Origin: Synechococcus sp. CS-1330
GTDB lineage: Bacteria; Cyanobacteriota; Cyanobacteriia; PCC-6307; Cyanobiaceae
DNA: 64,000 bases
Direction: 5' to 3'
Assembly (NCBI GenBank): GCA_025128025.1
Contig: JAHLYR010000016.1
Span: 62,001-126,000 of the forward strand
The position numbers and the translations under genes were made by a program. Shown here in pieces: positions 8,687 through 17,607 of the stretch. Positions within the stretch are counted from its first letter, which is position 1. Every line of letters starts with the position of its first letter. The notes below the pieces were generated by a model, which made no database searches, had not been told where the DNA came from, and was given only the letters and a program-made list of their open reading frames with translations.

Positions 8687-9150
8687 TGCTTAAACCGATC
8701 ATTTGGATCCATGGCGAGGCCCTAGGGCCTACCAACCCGGCGCTGCTGGCCCATCCGGCGGCGCCGGCGGTGTTTGTGTTCGACCGGGAGCTCATCGAGA
8801 CCCAGCGCCTCAGCCTCAAGCGGCTGGGCTTTCTCTACGAGTGCCTGCTGGAGCTGCCGGTGACTCTGCGCCACGGCGACGTGGCCATGGAGGTGCTGAG
8901 CTTCGCTCGCCGCCATGGGGCTGATGGCGTGGTCACCAGCGCTGCGGTGGATCCGCGCTTTGGGTTGTTGCGGGAGCAGATCGCCACCCAGTTGCCGCTG
9001 CAGGTGCTGGAGCCAGAAGCCTTTGTGGCGCTGCCGGAACCGCTGGATCTGCGCCGCTTCAGTCGCTACTGGCGCCGGGCTGAGCCGGTGCTGTGGGGGC
9101 GGGGTTCAGCAGCCGCTCCTCCTGCTCCAGCACGTCGTTGGGATCGCTGA
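8686..9150 (+). CDS. Photolyase-like N-terminal alpha/beta domain protein
   Basis: A 154-residue protein that reads like the Rossmann-like antenna domain of DNA photolyases (WIHGEAL..., AVFVFDRELI, LRHGDVAMEVLSFARRHGADGVVTS). It overlaps the FAD-domain gene as TGATG, indicating translational coupling and probably a heteromeric protein equivalent to a split, order-reversed photolyase. The last 20 or so residues are Ala/Pro-rich and overlap the convergent lipoprotein gene by 92 bases, so the true C-terminus may be poorly conserved. Assignment as photolyase-like rests on pattern similarity and on its partner. Confidence 0.65.
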   Translation: MLKPIIWIHGEALGPTNPALLAHPAAPAVFVFDRELIETQRLSLKRLGFLYECLLELPVTLRHGDVAMEVLSFARRHGADGVVTSAAVDPRFGLLREQIATQLPLQVLEPEAFVALPEPLDLRRFSRYWRRAEPVLWGRGSAAAPPAPARRWDR

Positions 9151-9631
9151 GCAGGTCGGCTTCCTCCAGCAGCGGGTAGGGCTCCGGCTTGATTTCGGCG
9201 GCGTTGCGGGGAGGCTCAAGCCAGCTGAAGCTGCTGCGGGGGGACTGTTGCTTACAGAGGGCCTCGCTCTGCTGGCGCAGGGCCCGGCGCACGTCCTGGC
9301 GGGCGACGGCCTGGAAGAACTCTTGGCGCGGCGCCAGGCCCGAGCTGAAAGGCGCTGTGCCGTTGCCGTTGAACAGCCGCGCCGCATCGGCGCTCCAGCG
9401 GGGCTTGCAGCTGCCGCTCTGGCGGGTGTCGGTGTCGATCCAGATGTGCAGGCCGTAGCCATCGGGCTGACTCACCACCGCCAGGCCGTCGTTTGGTAGG
9501 CGCCGCTGCAGCGGATAGATCGCCCAGGTGGGGTGGCGGTGGGCTGGCACGCAGGCGCTCAGTAAGGCGGTGCCGACCACGCTGGCAAGCCCGCTGGCCA
9601 GGACATGTTGTCTTTGCCGAGCTGGGATCAT
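9059..9631 (-). CDS. Putative lipoprotein of unknown function
   Basis: A 190-residue protein with a basic N-terminus, a hydrophobic segment and a lipobox-like LLSAC at about residues 23-27, so it is probably a lipid-anchored envelope protein. The mature part begins PAHRHPTWAIYPLQ and contains no motif I recognise; the C-terminal third is rich in Glu, Pro and Ala. The start is placed at the ATG just before the signal peptide, not at the longer open frame. It overlaps the opposite-strand photolyase-like gene by 92 bases at its 3' end. Function unknown. Confidence 0.6.
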   Translation of the reverse strand: MIPARQRQHVLASGLASVVGTALLSACVPAHRHPTWAIYPLQRRLPNDGLAVVSQPDGYGLHIWIDTDTRQSGSCKPRWSADAARLFNGNGTAPFSSGLAPRQEFFQAVARQDVRRALRQQSEALCKQQSPRSSFSWLEPPRNAAEIKPEPYPLLEEADLLSDPNDVLEQEERLLNPAPTAPAQPGASSD

Positions 9632-9745
9632 CGCCGGGCTCCCGTGGCGGATTGTGAGCTGATCATGGCCCGGCCCCACTTGGCTCAACCACCAACTGGC
9701 ATCCGGCCACCAAGGGGTAGGCCTGAAAGGCGTAAATTGCCCGCT

Positions 9746-10954
9746 ATGCAAGTGCCCCCGTTCAGCCTCAGCGAGCAGATCCATGAGCTAGGCGCGGCTC
9801 TGGATCAGGCTGTGCTCGAGGTTTTGCGCAGCGGTCAATACATCGGCGGCGCCACGATCGCCCGCTTTGAGCAGGATTTTGCTGAGGCCTGTCGAGTTCC
9901 CCACGCCATCGGCTGCAACAGCGGCACCGATGCCCTGATTCTGGCCCTGCGGGGCTTGGGAATCGGTCCAGGCGATGAGGTGATCACGGCTTCCTTCAGC
10001 TTCTTTGCCACCGCTGAAGCGATCAGCGCAGTGGGCGCCACGCCGGTGTTTGTCGATGTGGAGGAGAGCAGCTACCTGATCGATCTCGATCAGCTGGAAG
10101 CAGCGATCACGCCGGCCACCCGGGCCCTGCTGCCGGTGCACCTGTTCGGGCGGCCCGTGGACATGGAGCGGGTGTGTGCCATCGCTGAGCGCCATGGCCT
10201 CAAGGTGGTCGAAGATTGTGCCCAGGCCACCGGTGCTAGCTGGGCGGGCCGGCCCGTGGGCAGCTGGGGGGATGTGGGCTGTTTCAGCTTCTTTCCCACG
10301 AAGAATCTGGGTGCCGCTGGTGATGGAGGGGCGATTACCTGCCGCGATGCCGAGCTAGCCCAGGCCATCCGGGAGCTGGCGGTGCACGGCATGCCCCGCC
10401 GCTACCTGCACACGGCTCTGGGCTACAACAGCCGCCTTGACGCAATGCAGGCGGCGGTGCTCAACGTCAAGCTGTCCCACCTGCCTCGCTGGGTTGAGCG
10501 CCGCGGAGCTATTGCCCGGCACTATCGCGAGCATTTGGCCGCCCTTTCTGGTGTGGCCTTGCCAGAGCTTGGCCCAGATGGCCACAGCTGGAACCAGTTC
10601 GTTCTGCGGGTCCCCCGGTGCGCTGCGGCCCAGGCCTGTGCTGATTCCGGTGTCTCCTGTACGCCGGCTTCAGATAGCGTCAATTTTGGTTTACCGGAGG
10701 CCTGCTGCCGCGATTGGCTCAAGCAGCAGCTGCAGGATGCGGGGGTCAGCACGATCATCTACTACCCGATTCCGATCCATCGCCAGCCGGCCTACGCGAA
10801 GCTTGGCTACGGCCCGGGTTCCCTGCCGGTAACCGAGCGTCTCTGCACCGAAGTGCTGAGCCTGCCGATCTTCCCGGAGCTCAGCGGCGAGCAGCAGCAG
10901 CGGGTGATCGAGGTGCTGAGCGCTGTGTTGGCTCAGCCCTTGATCGTGGCGTAG
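9746..10954 (+). CDS. DegT/DnrJ/EryC1/StrS family aminotransferase
   Basis: A 402-residue PLP enzyme of the sugar-nucleotide aminotransferase family. Features include the substrate loop SGQYIGG, the cofactor-contacting NSGTDALILAL, VVEDCAQA with the PLP-ring aspartate, and FFPTKNLGAAGDGG with the Schiff-base lysine, followed by YNSRLDAMQAA. Such enzymes aminate keto-sugar nucleotides for surface polysaccharides or for glycosylation. The start at 9746 gives the family N-terminus; the frame is open for 47 further codons. Its 3' end overlaps the convergent photolyase gene by 22 bases. The exact sugar substrate cannot be told. Confidence 0.88.
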   Translation: MQVPPFSLSEQIHELGAALDQAVLEVLRSGQYIGGATIARFEQDFAEACRVPHAIGCNSGTDALILALRGLGIGPGDEVITASFSFFATAEAISAVGATPVFVDVEESSYLIDLDQLEAAITPATRALLPVHLFGRPVDMERVCAIAERHGLKVVEDCAQATGASWAGRPVGSWGDVGCFSFFPTKNLGAAGDGGAITCRDAELAQAIRELAVHGMPRRYLHTALGYNSRLDAMQAAVLNVKLSHLPRWVERRGAIARHYREHLAALSGVALPELGPDGHSWNQFVLRVPRCAAAQACADSGVSCTPASDSVNFGLPEACCRDWLKQQLQDAGVSTIIYYPIPIHRQPAYAKLGYGPGSLPVTERLCTEVLSLPIFPELSGEQQQRVIEVLSAVLAQPLIVA

Positions 10955-12393
10955 AGGGCCTTAAAGCGCGCCTGCTGAATTTTGTGGTTCACCAGAGGGG
11001 CCGTGTAGCCGCGGCGCTCCAGCGGGGCGATCTCCCCACTGATCAGGTCGCGGGTGGCCACATGGCGCAGCTCCGGCAGCCAGGTGCGGATGTAGGTGCC
11101 CTCGGGATCAAACTTGCTGGCCTGGGTGGCCGGGTTGAAGATGCGCAGCGGTTTGGGGTCCATGCCGCTGCTGGCGCTCCACTGCCAGCCGCCGTTGTTG
11201 GCGGCCAGGTCGCCATCCACCAGGCGCGCCATGAAGGCCGCCTCCCCCCAGCGCCAGTCGCAGATCAGGTCCTTCACCAGGAAGGAGGCCACGATCATGC
11301 GGCAGCGGTTGTGCATCCAGCCGCTCTCATTTAGTTGGCGCATGGCGGCGTCGATGATCGGCATGCCCGTGAGGCCATCGCGCCAGGCCTCAAACCAGCC
11401 GCGGTCGTTGTCCCAGGGGAAGGCCCGCCACTGGGGCCGGTAGGGCCCGTCGGCCAGCTCGGGAAAGTGAAACAGTGCCTGCTGATAAAACTCGCGCCAG
11501 GCCAGCTCCTGCTCCCACACCTGGATTGAGTGCAGCTCCTCCTCGCTGCGGGCCAGCTGCCGGGCCTGCTGGGCGGCGGCCCAGGCTTGCCGCGGGCTGA
11601 GCGTGCCGAACTTGAGGGCGGCACTGAGCCTTGAGGTGCCCGCTTCGCCGGGGATGTTGCGTCCCGGTTCGTAGCCAAGCAGCGCAATGGAGCGGCCATC
11701 GCCATCGCAGAAGGCCTGCAGCTGCTGTTGGGCCGCTTTTTCGCCGGGCCGGCAGGGGCAGAGATCGGCGCCGGCAAAGCCATGCTCCAGCTCCGGGCTC
11801 ACCCGTGGCAGCCCGCTGAGCTGGGCGGGATCGCAATCCATCAGGGCGCTCGGCGCCGGCAGGGGATCCAGGCCACCCGAGGCTGCTGATCCGAGGGCGC
11901 TCGCTTCCTCCACCCAGCGGCGCCAGCTGCGCCAGTAGGGCCCGTAAACCCGGTAGGGGTCGCCGGCGCCGGTTTTGATGGCCTCCGGCGCCACCAGCAG
12001 CTGGTCCCAGTCGGCCAGCACCTTGCGCCCCTCCGCCTGCAACGCCCGCGCCACCCGCCGGTCGCGCTCGCGCCCGAAGGGTTCCACATCCCGGTTCCAG
12101 GCCACCACTTCGGCGCCCAGGCCAGCGGCCAGGCGGGGTAATAGCTCGGCGGGGTCGCCGTTCAGGATCACCAGCCTGCTGCCGGCCTGCTGCCAGGCCT
12201 GTTGCAGCTCCCGCAGGCTCTCAGATAGAAACCAGAGCCGCGCCGGGGCCATGCTGGGGTCCGAGAGGATGGCCGGGTCGAGCACAAACACCCCAGTCAC
12301 CGCTGGAGTGGCTGCGGCGGCCGCCGCCAGGCCCCGGTTGTCGGCTAAGCGCAGGTCGCGACGGTGCCAGAACAGCCAGCGGGATGGAGTCAT
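10933..12393 (-). CDS. phr: Deoxyribodipyrimidine photolyase (class I CPD photolyase)
   Basis: A 486-residue complete photolyase: N-terminal antenna domain starting LFWHRRDLRLADN, then the FAD domain with WEQELAWREFYQQ, GLTGMPIIDAAMRQL, NRCRMIVASFLVKDL and LVDGDLAANNGGWQW, and finally FNPATQASKFDPEGTYI. It repairs cyclobutane pyrimidine dimers using blue light; cyanobacterial members usually bind 8-HDF as antenna. It is the last gene of a folK-nudix-phr set, six bases after the nudix stop. It makes the third photolyase-type reading frame within 4.6 kb, alongside the split pair. Confidence 0.95.
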   Translation of the reverse strand: MTPSRWLFWHRRDLRLADNRGLAAAAAATPAVTGVFVLDPAILSDPSMAPARLWFLSESLRELQQAWQQAGSRLVILNGDPAELLPRLAAGLGAEVVAWNRDVEPFGRERDRRVARALQAEGRKVLADWDQLLVAPEAIKTGAGDPYRVYGPYWRSWRRWVEEASALGSAASGGLDPLPAPSALMDCDPAQLSGLPRVSPELEHGFAGADLCPCRPGEKAAQQQLQAFCDGDGRSIALLGYEPGRNIPGEAGTSRLSAALKFGTLSPRQAWAAAQQARQLARSEEELHSIQVWEQELAWREFYQQALFHFPELADGPYRPQWRAFPWDNDRGWFEAWRDGLTGMPIIDAAMRQLNESGWMHNRCRMIVASFLVKDLICDWRWGEAAFMARLVDGDLAANNGGWQWSASSGMDPKPLRIFNPATQASKFDPEGTYIRTWLPELRHVATRDLISGEIAPLERRGYTAPLVNHKIQQARFKALYATIKG

Positions 12394-12399
12394 CGCTGC

Positions 12400-12960
12400 T
12401 TAGATCCCCAGCAGTTGCTTGGCCCGCAGCCAGGCGGTGACGCTTTTGCCATCGAGGTACTCGTCGCCGCTGGCCAGGGCCGCATCCAGTTCGCCGGGCT
12501 CCATCAGCAGCACCTCCAGGTCCTCGTCGTCATCGCCGTCGGGGGGCTGGGCAAGGGGCGTCAGCTCGCGGGCCAGAAACAGGTGGATCACCTCGTCGGA
12601 GTAGCCCGGGCAGGGGAGCATCGCCCCCAGGGGATCCCAGCGGCTGGCGCTGTAGCCGGCCTCCTCCTGCAGCTCCCGCTGCATGGTGCTGATGGGATCT
12701 TCGCCCTCATCGAGGGTGCCGGCCGGAAATTCCAGCAGCCGGGTGGCCACGGCGAAGCGGTATTGGCGCAGTACCACAATTCGGCCGTCCGCGAGCACCG
12801 GCACGGCCAGGGAGGCGCCGGGGTGGCGGATCAAGCCAAAAGTGCCCACCACGCCCATCGGCAGCTCGACGCGGTTGACCTCAAAGCGGATCTTGCGGGC
12901 ATCGAGCACCGCGGTGGTTTCCAAGTGACGCGAGGGCTCAGGAGCGGGGAGGGGCGCCAT
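12400..12960 (-). CDS. NUDIX hydrolase, ADP-ribose pyrophosphatase type
   Basis: A 186-residue hydrolase with a complete Nudix box: GTLDEGED followed by RELQEEAGYSA fits GX5EX7REUXEEXGU. The region before it (VVLRQYRFAVATRLLEFPAG) matches the ADP-sugar pyrophosphatase subgroup, which cleaves ADP-ribose or related nucleoside diphosphate sugars to remove toxic metabolites. It sits between folK and phr on the same strand with gaps of 43 and 6 bases, so the three are probably one transcript. Exact substrate unresolved. Confidence 0.88.
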   Translation of the reverse strand: MAPLPAPEPSRHLETTAVLDARKIRFEVNRVELPMGVVGTFGLIRHPGASLAVPVLADGRIVVLRQYRFAVATRLLEFPAGTLDEGEDPISTMQRELQEEAGYSASRWDPLGAMLPCPGYSDEVIHLFLARELTPLAQPPDGDDDEDLEVLLMEPGELDAALASGDEYLDGKSVTAWLRAKQLLGI

Positions 12961-13003
12961 GGCTGGGCTTTTCGCGGGTCGGTGGGGCCAGCATCGCGCA
13001 GGG

Positions 13004-13588
13004 CTACCCCAGCTGCTCGGGCCAGCCGGGTCTGCCAGCCAGCGCTATCACCGCGCACCCAGGTTCTGGGGCCAGGCCTGCCAGGGCAGCCAGTGGCGCC
13101 AGCACAAAATCTCGCTGCCGCCAAAGCGGGTGGGGCAACTGGAGGCGGGGGGTGTGGCAGCTCAGATCCCCCCACCAGAGCAGGTCGAGGTCGAGGCTGC
13201 GGGGGGCCCAGCGCGCCTGACGCTCCCGGCCGAAGTCATGCTCCAGCGCTTGCAATTGCTCCAGCAGAGCTTCACCAGCTGCTGCCCTTGCCCCATCAGC
13301 TCCCAGCCCTGCCACCAGGCCGTCCACCACTAGCACCGCATTGACATAAGGCGGCTGTCCTGGGGGGCCGCCTACCGGTTCGGTCTCAAACAGAGGAGAC
13401 CAGCGGAAGCCAGTGGGCCCCGAGCTGAGGCCCTGGCCCCACTGGTGCAGGCTGGCTTCGAGCAGGGGCCGCACGGCGATCAGGGTGGCGATCGGGCCAC
13501 CGCAGCGGCTGGGCAGGTTGGCACCAAGGGCGATGGCCAGGGTTGCCGCTTCACTGCCTCTGGGCTGATCAGCGAGACTGGCTGGCAC
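13004..13588 (-). CDS. folK: 2-amino-4-hydroxy-6-hydroxymethyldihydropteridine pyrophosphokinase
   Basis: A 194-residue HPPK for folate synthesis, transferring pyrophosphate from ATP to 6-hydroxymethyl-dihydropterin. It shows ALGANLPS near the N-terminus, [12 protein letters not shown], the signature [16 protein letters not shown] with the metal-binding aspartates, and [15 protein letters not shown]. The GTG start lies 23 bases from the divergent chlD ATG. The start is uncertain by about 15 residues because the first segment is not conserved. First gene of the likely folK-nudix-phr operon. Confidence 0.92.
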   Translation of the reverse strand: MPASLADQPRGSEAATLAIALGANLPSRCGGPIATLIAVRPLLEASLHQWGQGLSSGPTGFRWSPLFETEPVGGPPGQPPYVNAVLVVDGLVAGLGADGARAAAGEALLEQLQALEHDFGRERQARWAPRSLDLDLLWWGDLSCHTPRLQLPHPLWRQRDFVLAPLAALAGLAPEPGCAVIALAGRPGWPEQLG

Positions 13589-13611
13589 GTGAATCGGGTC
13601 TTAGCCCTCCC

Positions 13612-15696
13612 ATGGTTGCAAGCGGAGTTGCCAGTAGGGCCTTTCCCCTCGCCGCCATCACCGGCCACGGCACCCTCAAGCTGGCCCTGCTGTTGGCCGC
13701 GGTCGATCCAGGCCTGGGCGGGGTGGTGATCGCCGGTGGTCGTGGCACTGGGAAGTCGGTGTTGGCTCGCGGTCTGCACGCCCTGCTGCCGCCGATCGAC
13801 GTGCTGGATGTGGGCGGCCAGGCCCTCAACATCGATCCCCAGAGGCCCGATGACTGGGACGAGGCAACTTGCGTTCGGCTTACCGAATTGGCTGCCGATC
13901 CGACGGGCGCCGATGCCAGCGCCCTGTTGCCCACCGCAGTGGTGCCGGCGCCCTTTGTGCAGGTGCCGTTGGGCATCACCGAAGACAGGCTGGTGGGCTC
14001 GGTCGATGTGACGGCTTCGCTGACCAGTGGCCAGGCTGTTTTTCAGCCAGGGCTACTGGCTGAAGCCCACCGGGGTGTGCTCTACGTCGACGAGCTCAAC
14101 TTGCTTGACGACAACGTCACCAACCTGTTGTTGGCGGCGGTGGGCAGCGGCGAAAACCGGATCGAGCGGGAGGGCCTCAGCCTGAGCCACCCCTGTCGCT
14201 GCCTGCTGATCGCCACCTTTAATCCTGAGGAGGGGCCGGTGCGCGATCACCTGCTCGATCGCTTCGCCATCTGCCTAAGTGCCAATCAGGTGCTCGAGCT
14301 TGAGCAGCGGGTGGAAATCACCCGCTCGGCGATGGATCAGGCCGAATCCAGCACCGACTTTGGTGCGCGTTGGCAGGAGGAAACCGATGCTCTGGCCACC
14401 CAGCTGCTGCTGGCGCGGCAGTGGCTACCGGATGTGCAGATTGCCCGCGAACAGATCGTTTATCTGGTGAATGAGGCGTTGCGGGGTGGGGTCGAGGGCC
14501 ATCGCAGCGAGCTCTATGCCGTGCGGGTGGCCCGGGCCCATGCAGCCCTCAGCGGCCGCGATCGAGTCGAGGCCGACGACCTTCAAGTAGCAGTGCGCCT
14601 GGTGATTGCCCCGCGCGCGCTGCAAATGCCGCCACCGGATCCCGACCAGCCTCTGGAGCCGCCGCCACCGCCGCCGCCGCAGGGGGAGCAGCCGCCGGAG
14701 GAGCCCGAGCCGCCCGAGAACGAGCAGGAGCCCGAGCAAGACAAAGACGATCAAGAAGACAAATCTGAAGAAGACAGTCCCGAAGACCAGGCCCCGCCCC
14801 AGGTGCCTGAGGAGTTCCTGCTGGATCCGGAGGCCATCGCCATCGACCCTGACCTGCTGCTGTTCTCCTCGGCCAAGGCCAAGAGCGGCGGCAGTGGCAG
14901 CAGGGCAGTGGTATTCAGCGATTCTCGCGGCCGTTACGTGAAGCCGATGCTGCCCCGCGGCCCGGTGAAGCGCATCGCCGTCGATGCCACCCTGCGGGCG
15001 GCCGCCCCCTTTCAGAAATCTCGCCGTGAGCGGGAGCCCCATCGCAAGGTGATCGTCGAAGACGGTGACCTGCGCGCCAAGCAGCTGCAGCGCAAGGCCG
15101 GTGCCCTGGTGATCTTCCTGGTGGATGCCAGCGGCTCGATGGCTCTCAACCGAATGCAGAGCGCTAAGGGGGCCGTGATCCGCTTGCTCACCGAGGCCTA
15201 CGAAAATCGCGACGAAGTCGCCCTGATTCCCTTCCGCGGCGAGCAGGCCGAGGTGCTGCTGCCCCCCACCCGCTCGATCACCGCTGCGCGCCGGCGCCTG
15301 GAGGCGATGCCCTGCGGCGGCGGCTCACCCCTGGCCCACGGGCTCTCCCAGGCCGCCCGGGTGGGGGCCAACGCCCTGGCCACGGGCGATCTGGGCCAGG
15401 TGGTGGTGGTGGCGATCACCGATGGCCGCGGCAATGTGCCCCTCAGCCGCTCCCTGGGTCAGCCCCAGCTGGAGGGGGAGGAGCCGGTGGACCTCAAGGA
15501 GGAGGTGAAGCAGGTGGCCAGCAAGTACAGGGCCCTCGGTATCAAGCTGCTGGTGATCGACACCGAGCGCAAGTTCATCGGCAGCGGCATGGGCAAGGAC
15601 CTGGCTGAGGCCGCCGGTGGCAAGTATGTGCAGCTGCCCAAGGCCAGCGATCAGGCCATCGCCGCCATCGCCATGGAGGCGATCAACGGGATTTAG
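13612..15696 (+). CDS. chlD: Magnesium chelatase subunit D
   Basis: A 694-residue subunit of the ATP-dependent chelatase that inserts Mg2+ into protoporphyrin IX, committing it to chlorophyll. The N-terminal AAA+ domain carries GGRGTGKS (about residues 42-49), then comes a very proline- and acid-rich linker (about 340-405), and a C-terminal von Willebrand A domain with the MIDAS motif DASGSM (about 504-509). This three-part build is diagnostic of ChlD rather than ChlI. The ATG at 13612 gives the family N-terminus; the frame is open 23 codons upstream. Its stop overlaps the convergent MCE gene by four bases. Confidence 0.96.
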   Translation: MVASGVASRAFPLAAITGHGTLKLALLLAAVDPGLGGVVIAGGRGTGKSVLARGLHALLPPIDVLDVGGQALNIDPQRPDDWDEATCVRLTELAADPTGADASALLPTAVVPAPFVQVPLGITEDRLVGSVDVTASLTSGQAVFQPGLLAEAHRGVLYVDELNLLDDNVTNLLLAAVGSGENRIEREGLSLSHPCRCLLIATFNPEEGPVRDHLLDRFAICLSANQVLELEQRVEITRSAMDQAESSTDFGARWQEETDALATQLLLARQWLPDVQIAREQIVYLVNEALRGGVEGHRSELYAVRVARAHAALSGRDRVEADDLQVAVRLVIAPRALQMPPPDPDQPLEPPPPPPPQGEQPPEEPEPPENEQEPEQDKDDQEDKSEEDSPEDQAPPQVPEEFLLDPEAIAIDPDLLLFSSAKAKSGGSGSRAVVFSDSRGRYVKPMLPRGPVKRIAVDATLRAAAPFQKSRREREPHRKVIVEDGDLRAKQLQRKAGALVIFLVDASGSMALNRMQSAKGAVIRLLTEAYENRDEVALIPFRGEQAEVLLPPTRSITAARRRLEAMPCGGGSPLAHGLSQAARVGANALATGDLGQVVVVAITDGRGNVPLSRSLGQPQLEGEEPVDLKEEVKQVASKYRALGIKLLVIDTERKFIGSGMGKDLAEAAGGKYVQLPKASDQAIAAIAMEAINGI

Positions 15697-16619
15697 GGCT
15701 TTGCCTGCGCGGCCTTCTCTCGGGCGGCCTTGTCCCGGGCGACGTCGGTCTGGGCTGGGTACAGCTCATCGAAGAATTTGCCTAAGCCCACGGCCACGCT
15801 GCGGATGCCGTCCATGAAGCGGGGATCGTCGGTGAGCTTGGTCACATCGCCCCCAACTGAATTCCATTTGGCGGTGAGCTGCTCGGCATTGCTGACGGTG
15901 GCCTGCAGATCCTTCAGGGTCTGGGGATTGTCCAGGGCAGCGAGCACGCGGCGCAGGTGGGCGCTGCTGCTGTTGAGGTTGGTGATCGTGGGCTGGGCTG
16001 CCTTCACCGATGTTTCGAGCTCCTTGGCCAGAGACTGGCCGTCCTTCATGAAGGCCGAGGTGTCCTTGGCGGTCCGCTCAAAGCTGCTGGCGGCGGTTGA
16101 GACCTTGCTGAGCAGTTGCATCTGGTCTGTTTCCACCAGCATCTTGTGCATCAGCGTGGTCACGCTGGTGAGACTTGGCCCTTGAATTCCCTCGATAGTG
16201 GCGCCATTGCAGATGGCGACGGTCGTATTGCAGGCCTTGGAGCGCGGGTTGGCAGAGCCTGGCGGCAAGGGCGGGCCGTTGCTGATCAGGGCAACTTCGG
16301 CTTCACCACCTAGTAAGGAGGCTTCGCCGATCTCCGCCCTGGTGGGCCGGGCCAGATTTAGGTCGGCATGGTTGATTTCCAGCTCAGCAACCACCGCCTG
16401 GGGTGTAACGGTTACGCGCCGCACGCTGCCAACCAAAACTCCTCTGTAGGTCACAGGTGAGCGCTCTGCCAGGCCAGATGCTTCGGCAAAGCTGGCTTTG
16501 ACACTCCAGTTTTGCCTGCTTAGGGAGATGCCGCGCAACCAGAAGGAGAGACCTACGGCACTACTTATGGCGGCTAACAGGGAGAAGCCGACAACTGCTT
16601 CGCGGATGCTGCGGCGCAT
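15693..16619 (-). CDS. MlaD/MCE-family periplasmic substrate-binding protein
   Basis: A 308-residue protein with one N-terminal membrane segment (about residues 8-28) and an MCE domain ([15 protein letters not shown] followed by an [17 protein letters not shown] core), then a long helical, Ser/Thr/Leu-rich C-terminal region. MCE proteins form hexameric channels that carry phospholipids or other lipids between membranes. It lies four bases after an ABC ATPase gene that would power it. The permease that completes an Mla system is not adjacent. In plants and cyanobacteria the equivalent is the TGD/Mla lipid transporter. Confidence 0.88.
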   Translation of the reverse strand: MRRSIREAVVGFSLLAAISSAVGLSFWLRGISLSRQNWSVKASFAEASGLAERSPVTYRGVLVGSVRRVTVTPQAVVAELEINHADLNLARPTRAEIGEASLLGGEAEVALISNGPPLPPGSANPRSKACNTTVAICNGATIEGIQGPSLTSVTTLMHKMLVETDQMQLLSKVSTAASSFERTAKDTSAFMKDGQSLAKELETSVKAAQPTITNLNSSSAHLRRVLAALDNPQTLKDLQATVSNAEQLTAKWNSVGGDVTKLTDDPRFMDGIRSVAVGLGKFFDELYPAQTDVARDKAAREKAAQAKP

Positions 16620-16623
16620 GGAT

Positions 16624-17382
16624 TCAGAGCTCCGCAGGCTGCATAGGTCCGCGCAGACTACCGCTCCTGAACTGCACCACGTAGGGATCGCTGCAGCTGC
16701 GGTATTCCCCAACCGTGCCGCTCCAGCGGAATTGGCCGTCGTACAGCAGCACAACCCGTTCCGCAGAGCGTTCGATGGTGCTGTGCACATGGCTCACCAC
16801 CACAGAGGTGGCGCGGGCTACTTCTGTGGTGCGCACGATTAGATCTTCGATGCGGGTACAAGCCATCGGGTCCAGGCCGGCGGTGGGTTCGTCGAACAGC
16901 AGCAGGGGCATCTGTTCATCTGGCTTGGCCGGGTCGTCGATTAGGGCCCGGGCAAAGCTGACCCGCTTCTGCATCCCGCCGCTGAGCTCCGCAGGCATTT
17001 GCTCCTCGATGCCTTGCAGTCCCACCGCATGCAGTGCTGCTCCCACTCGCTCCCGTATGTCTCCTTCAGCTAGGCGGCCGTGGCGGTAGAGCAGGAAGCC
17101 GACGTTTTCACGCACGGTTAGGGAGCCAAGTAGGGCCGGGTTCTGAAACACCAGCCGTACGTCTGGAGGCTGGCGCTGGTCTAAGCGCAGGTAGGACTGA
17201 GGTATGCCATGCAGGCTCAAGCTGCCGCCGCTGGGCAGCTGCAGTCCGGCCAGCAGACGCAAGATAGTTGACTTGCCCGCCCCGGAAGGCCCAACCACCA
17301 CAAGGCGCTCGCCAGGGGCGACGTGCAGGTTTACCTGGTCAAGGACGCAGCGGCTGCCCCAGCGCACGCTGAGGTTCTCCAT
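16624..17382 (-). CDS. ABC transporter ATP-binding protein, MlaF type
   Basis: A 252-residue ATPase with Walker A GPSGAGKST (about 33-41), signature ELSGGMQKRVSFARAL, Walker B LLLFDEPTAGLDP and the switch histidine in VVSHV. The LSGGMQKR variant and the adjacent MCE gene mark it as the MlaF-like energy subunit of a lipid transporter. No permease gene is adjacent, so that subunit must be encoded elsewhere. It is the first gene of a two-gene minus-strand unit, diverging from the YvcK-like gene across about 225 bases. Confidence 0.9.
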   Translation of the reverse strand: MENLSVRWGSRCVLDQVNLHVAPGERLVVVGPSGAGKSTILRLLAGLQLPSGGSLSLHGIPQSYLRLDQRQPPDVRLVFQNPALLGSLTVRENVGFLLYRHGRLAEGDIRERVGAALHAVGLQGIEEQMPAELSGGMQKRVSFARALIDDPAKPDEQMPLLLFDEPTAGLDPMACTRIEDLIVRTTEVARATSVVVSHVHSTIERSAERVVLLYDGQFRWSGTVGEYRSCSDPYVVQFRSGSLRGPMQPAEL

Positions 17383-17607
17383 TGCGGCCAGCGGTGCTGC
17401 TGAGGAAGCCAGAGGGGGCTCATGAAGAAGGTTTCCATCCTGGCTGTTTGCGGGGCCGATGGCTCTCCTTAAAGTTCAGCCAATTGAGGCAGCGTCCTCC
17501 CCCGCCCTTTGCGCTCCTCCGCTCCGGTTTCTCGATTGCGGCGCTCTCGCCGACCGCTGCCGAAACCGGGTTGGCTGGGCCGCGGCGATCTGCGCCGCAA
17601 GGACTTG

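Noticed and set aside
14640-14780. Proline/acidic low-complexity tract in chlD as a frameshift or misassembly
   Set aside because: Such a linker between the AAA+ and von Willebrand domains is normal for ChlD.
17509-17607. TTG-initiated extension of the YvcK-like gene
   Set aside because: The extra 33 residues are Arg/Pro-rich and unlike a membrane protein start; the ATG at 17608 keeps both membrane segments.
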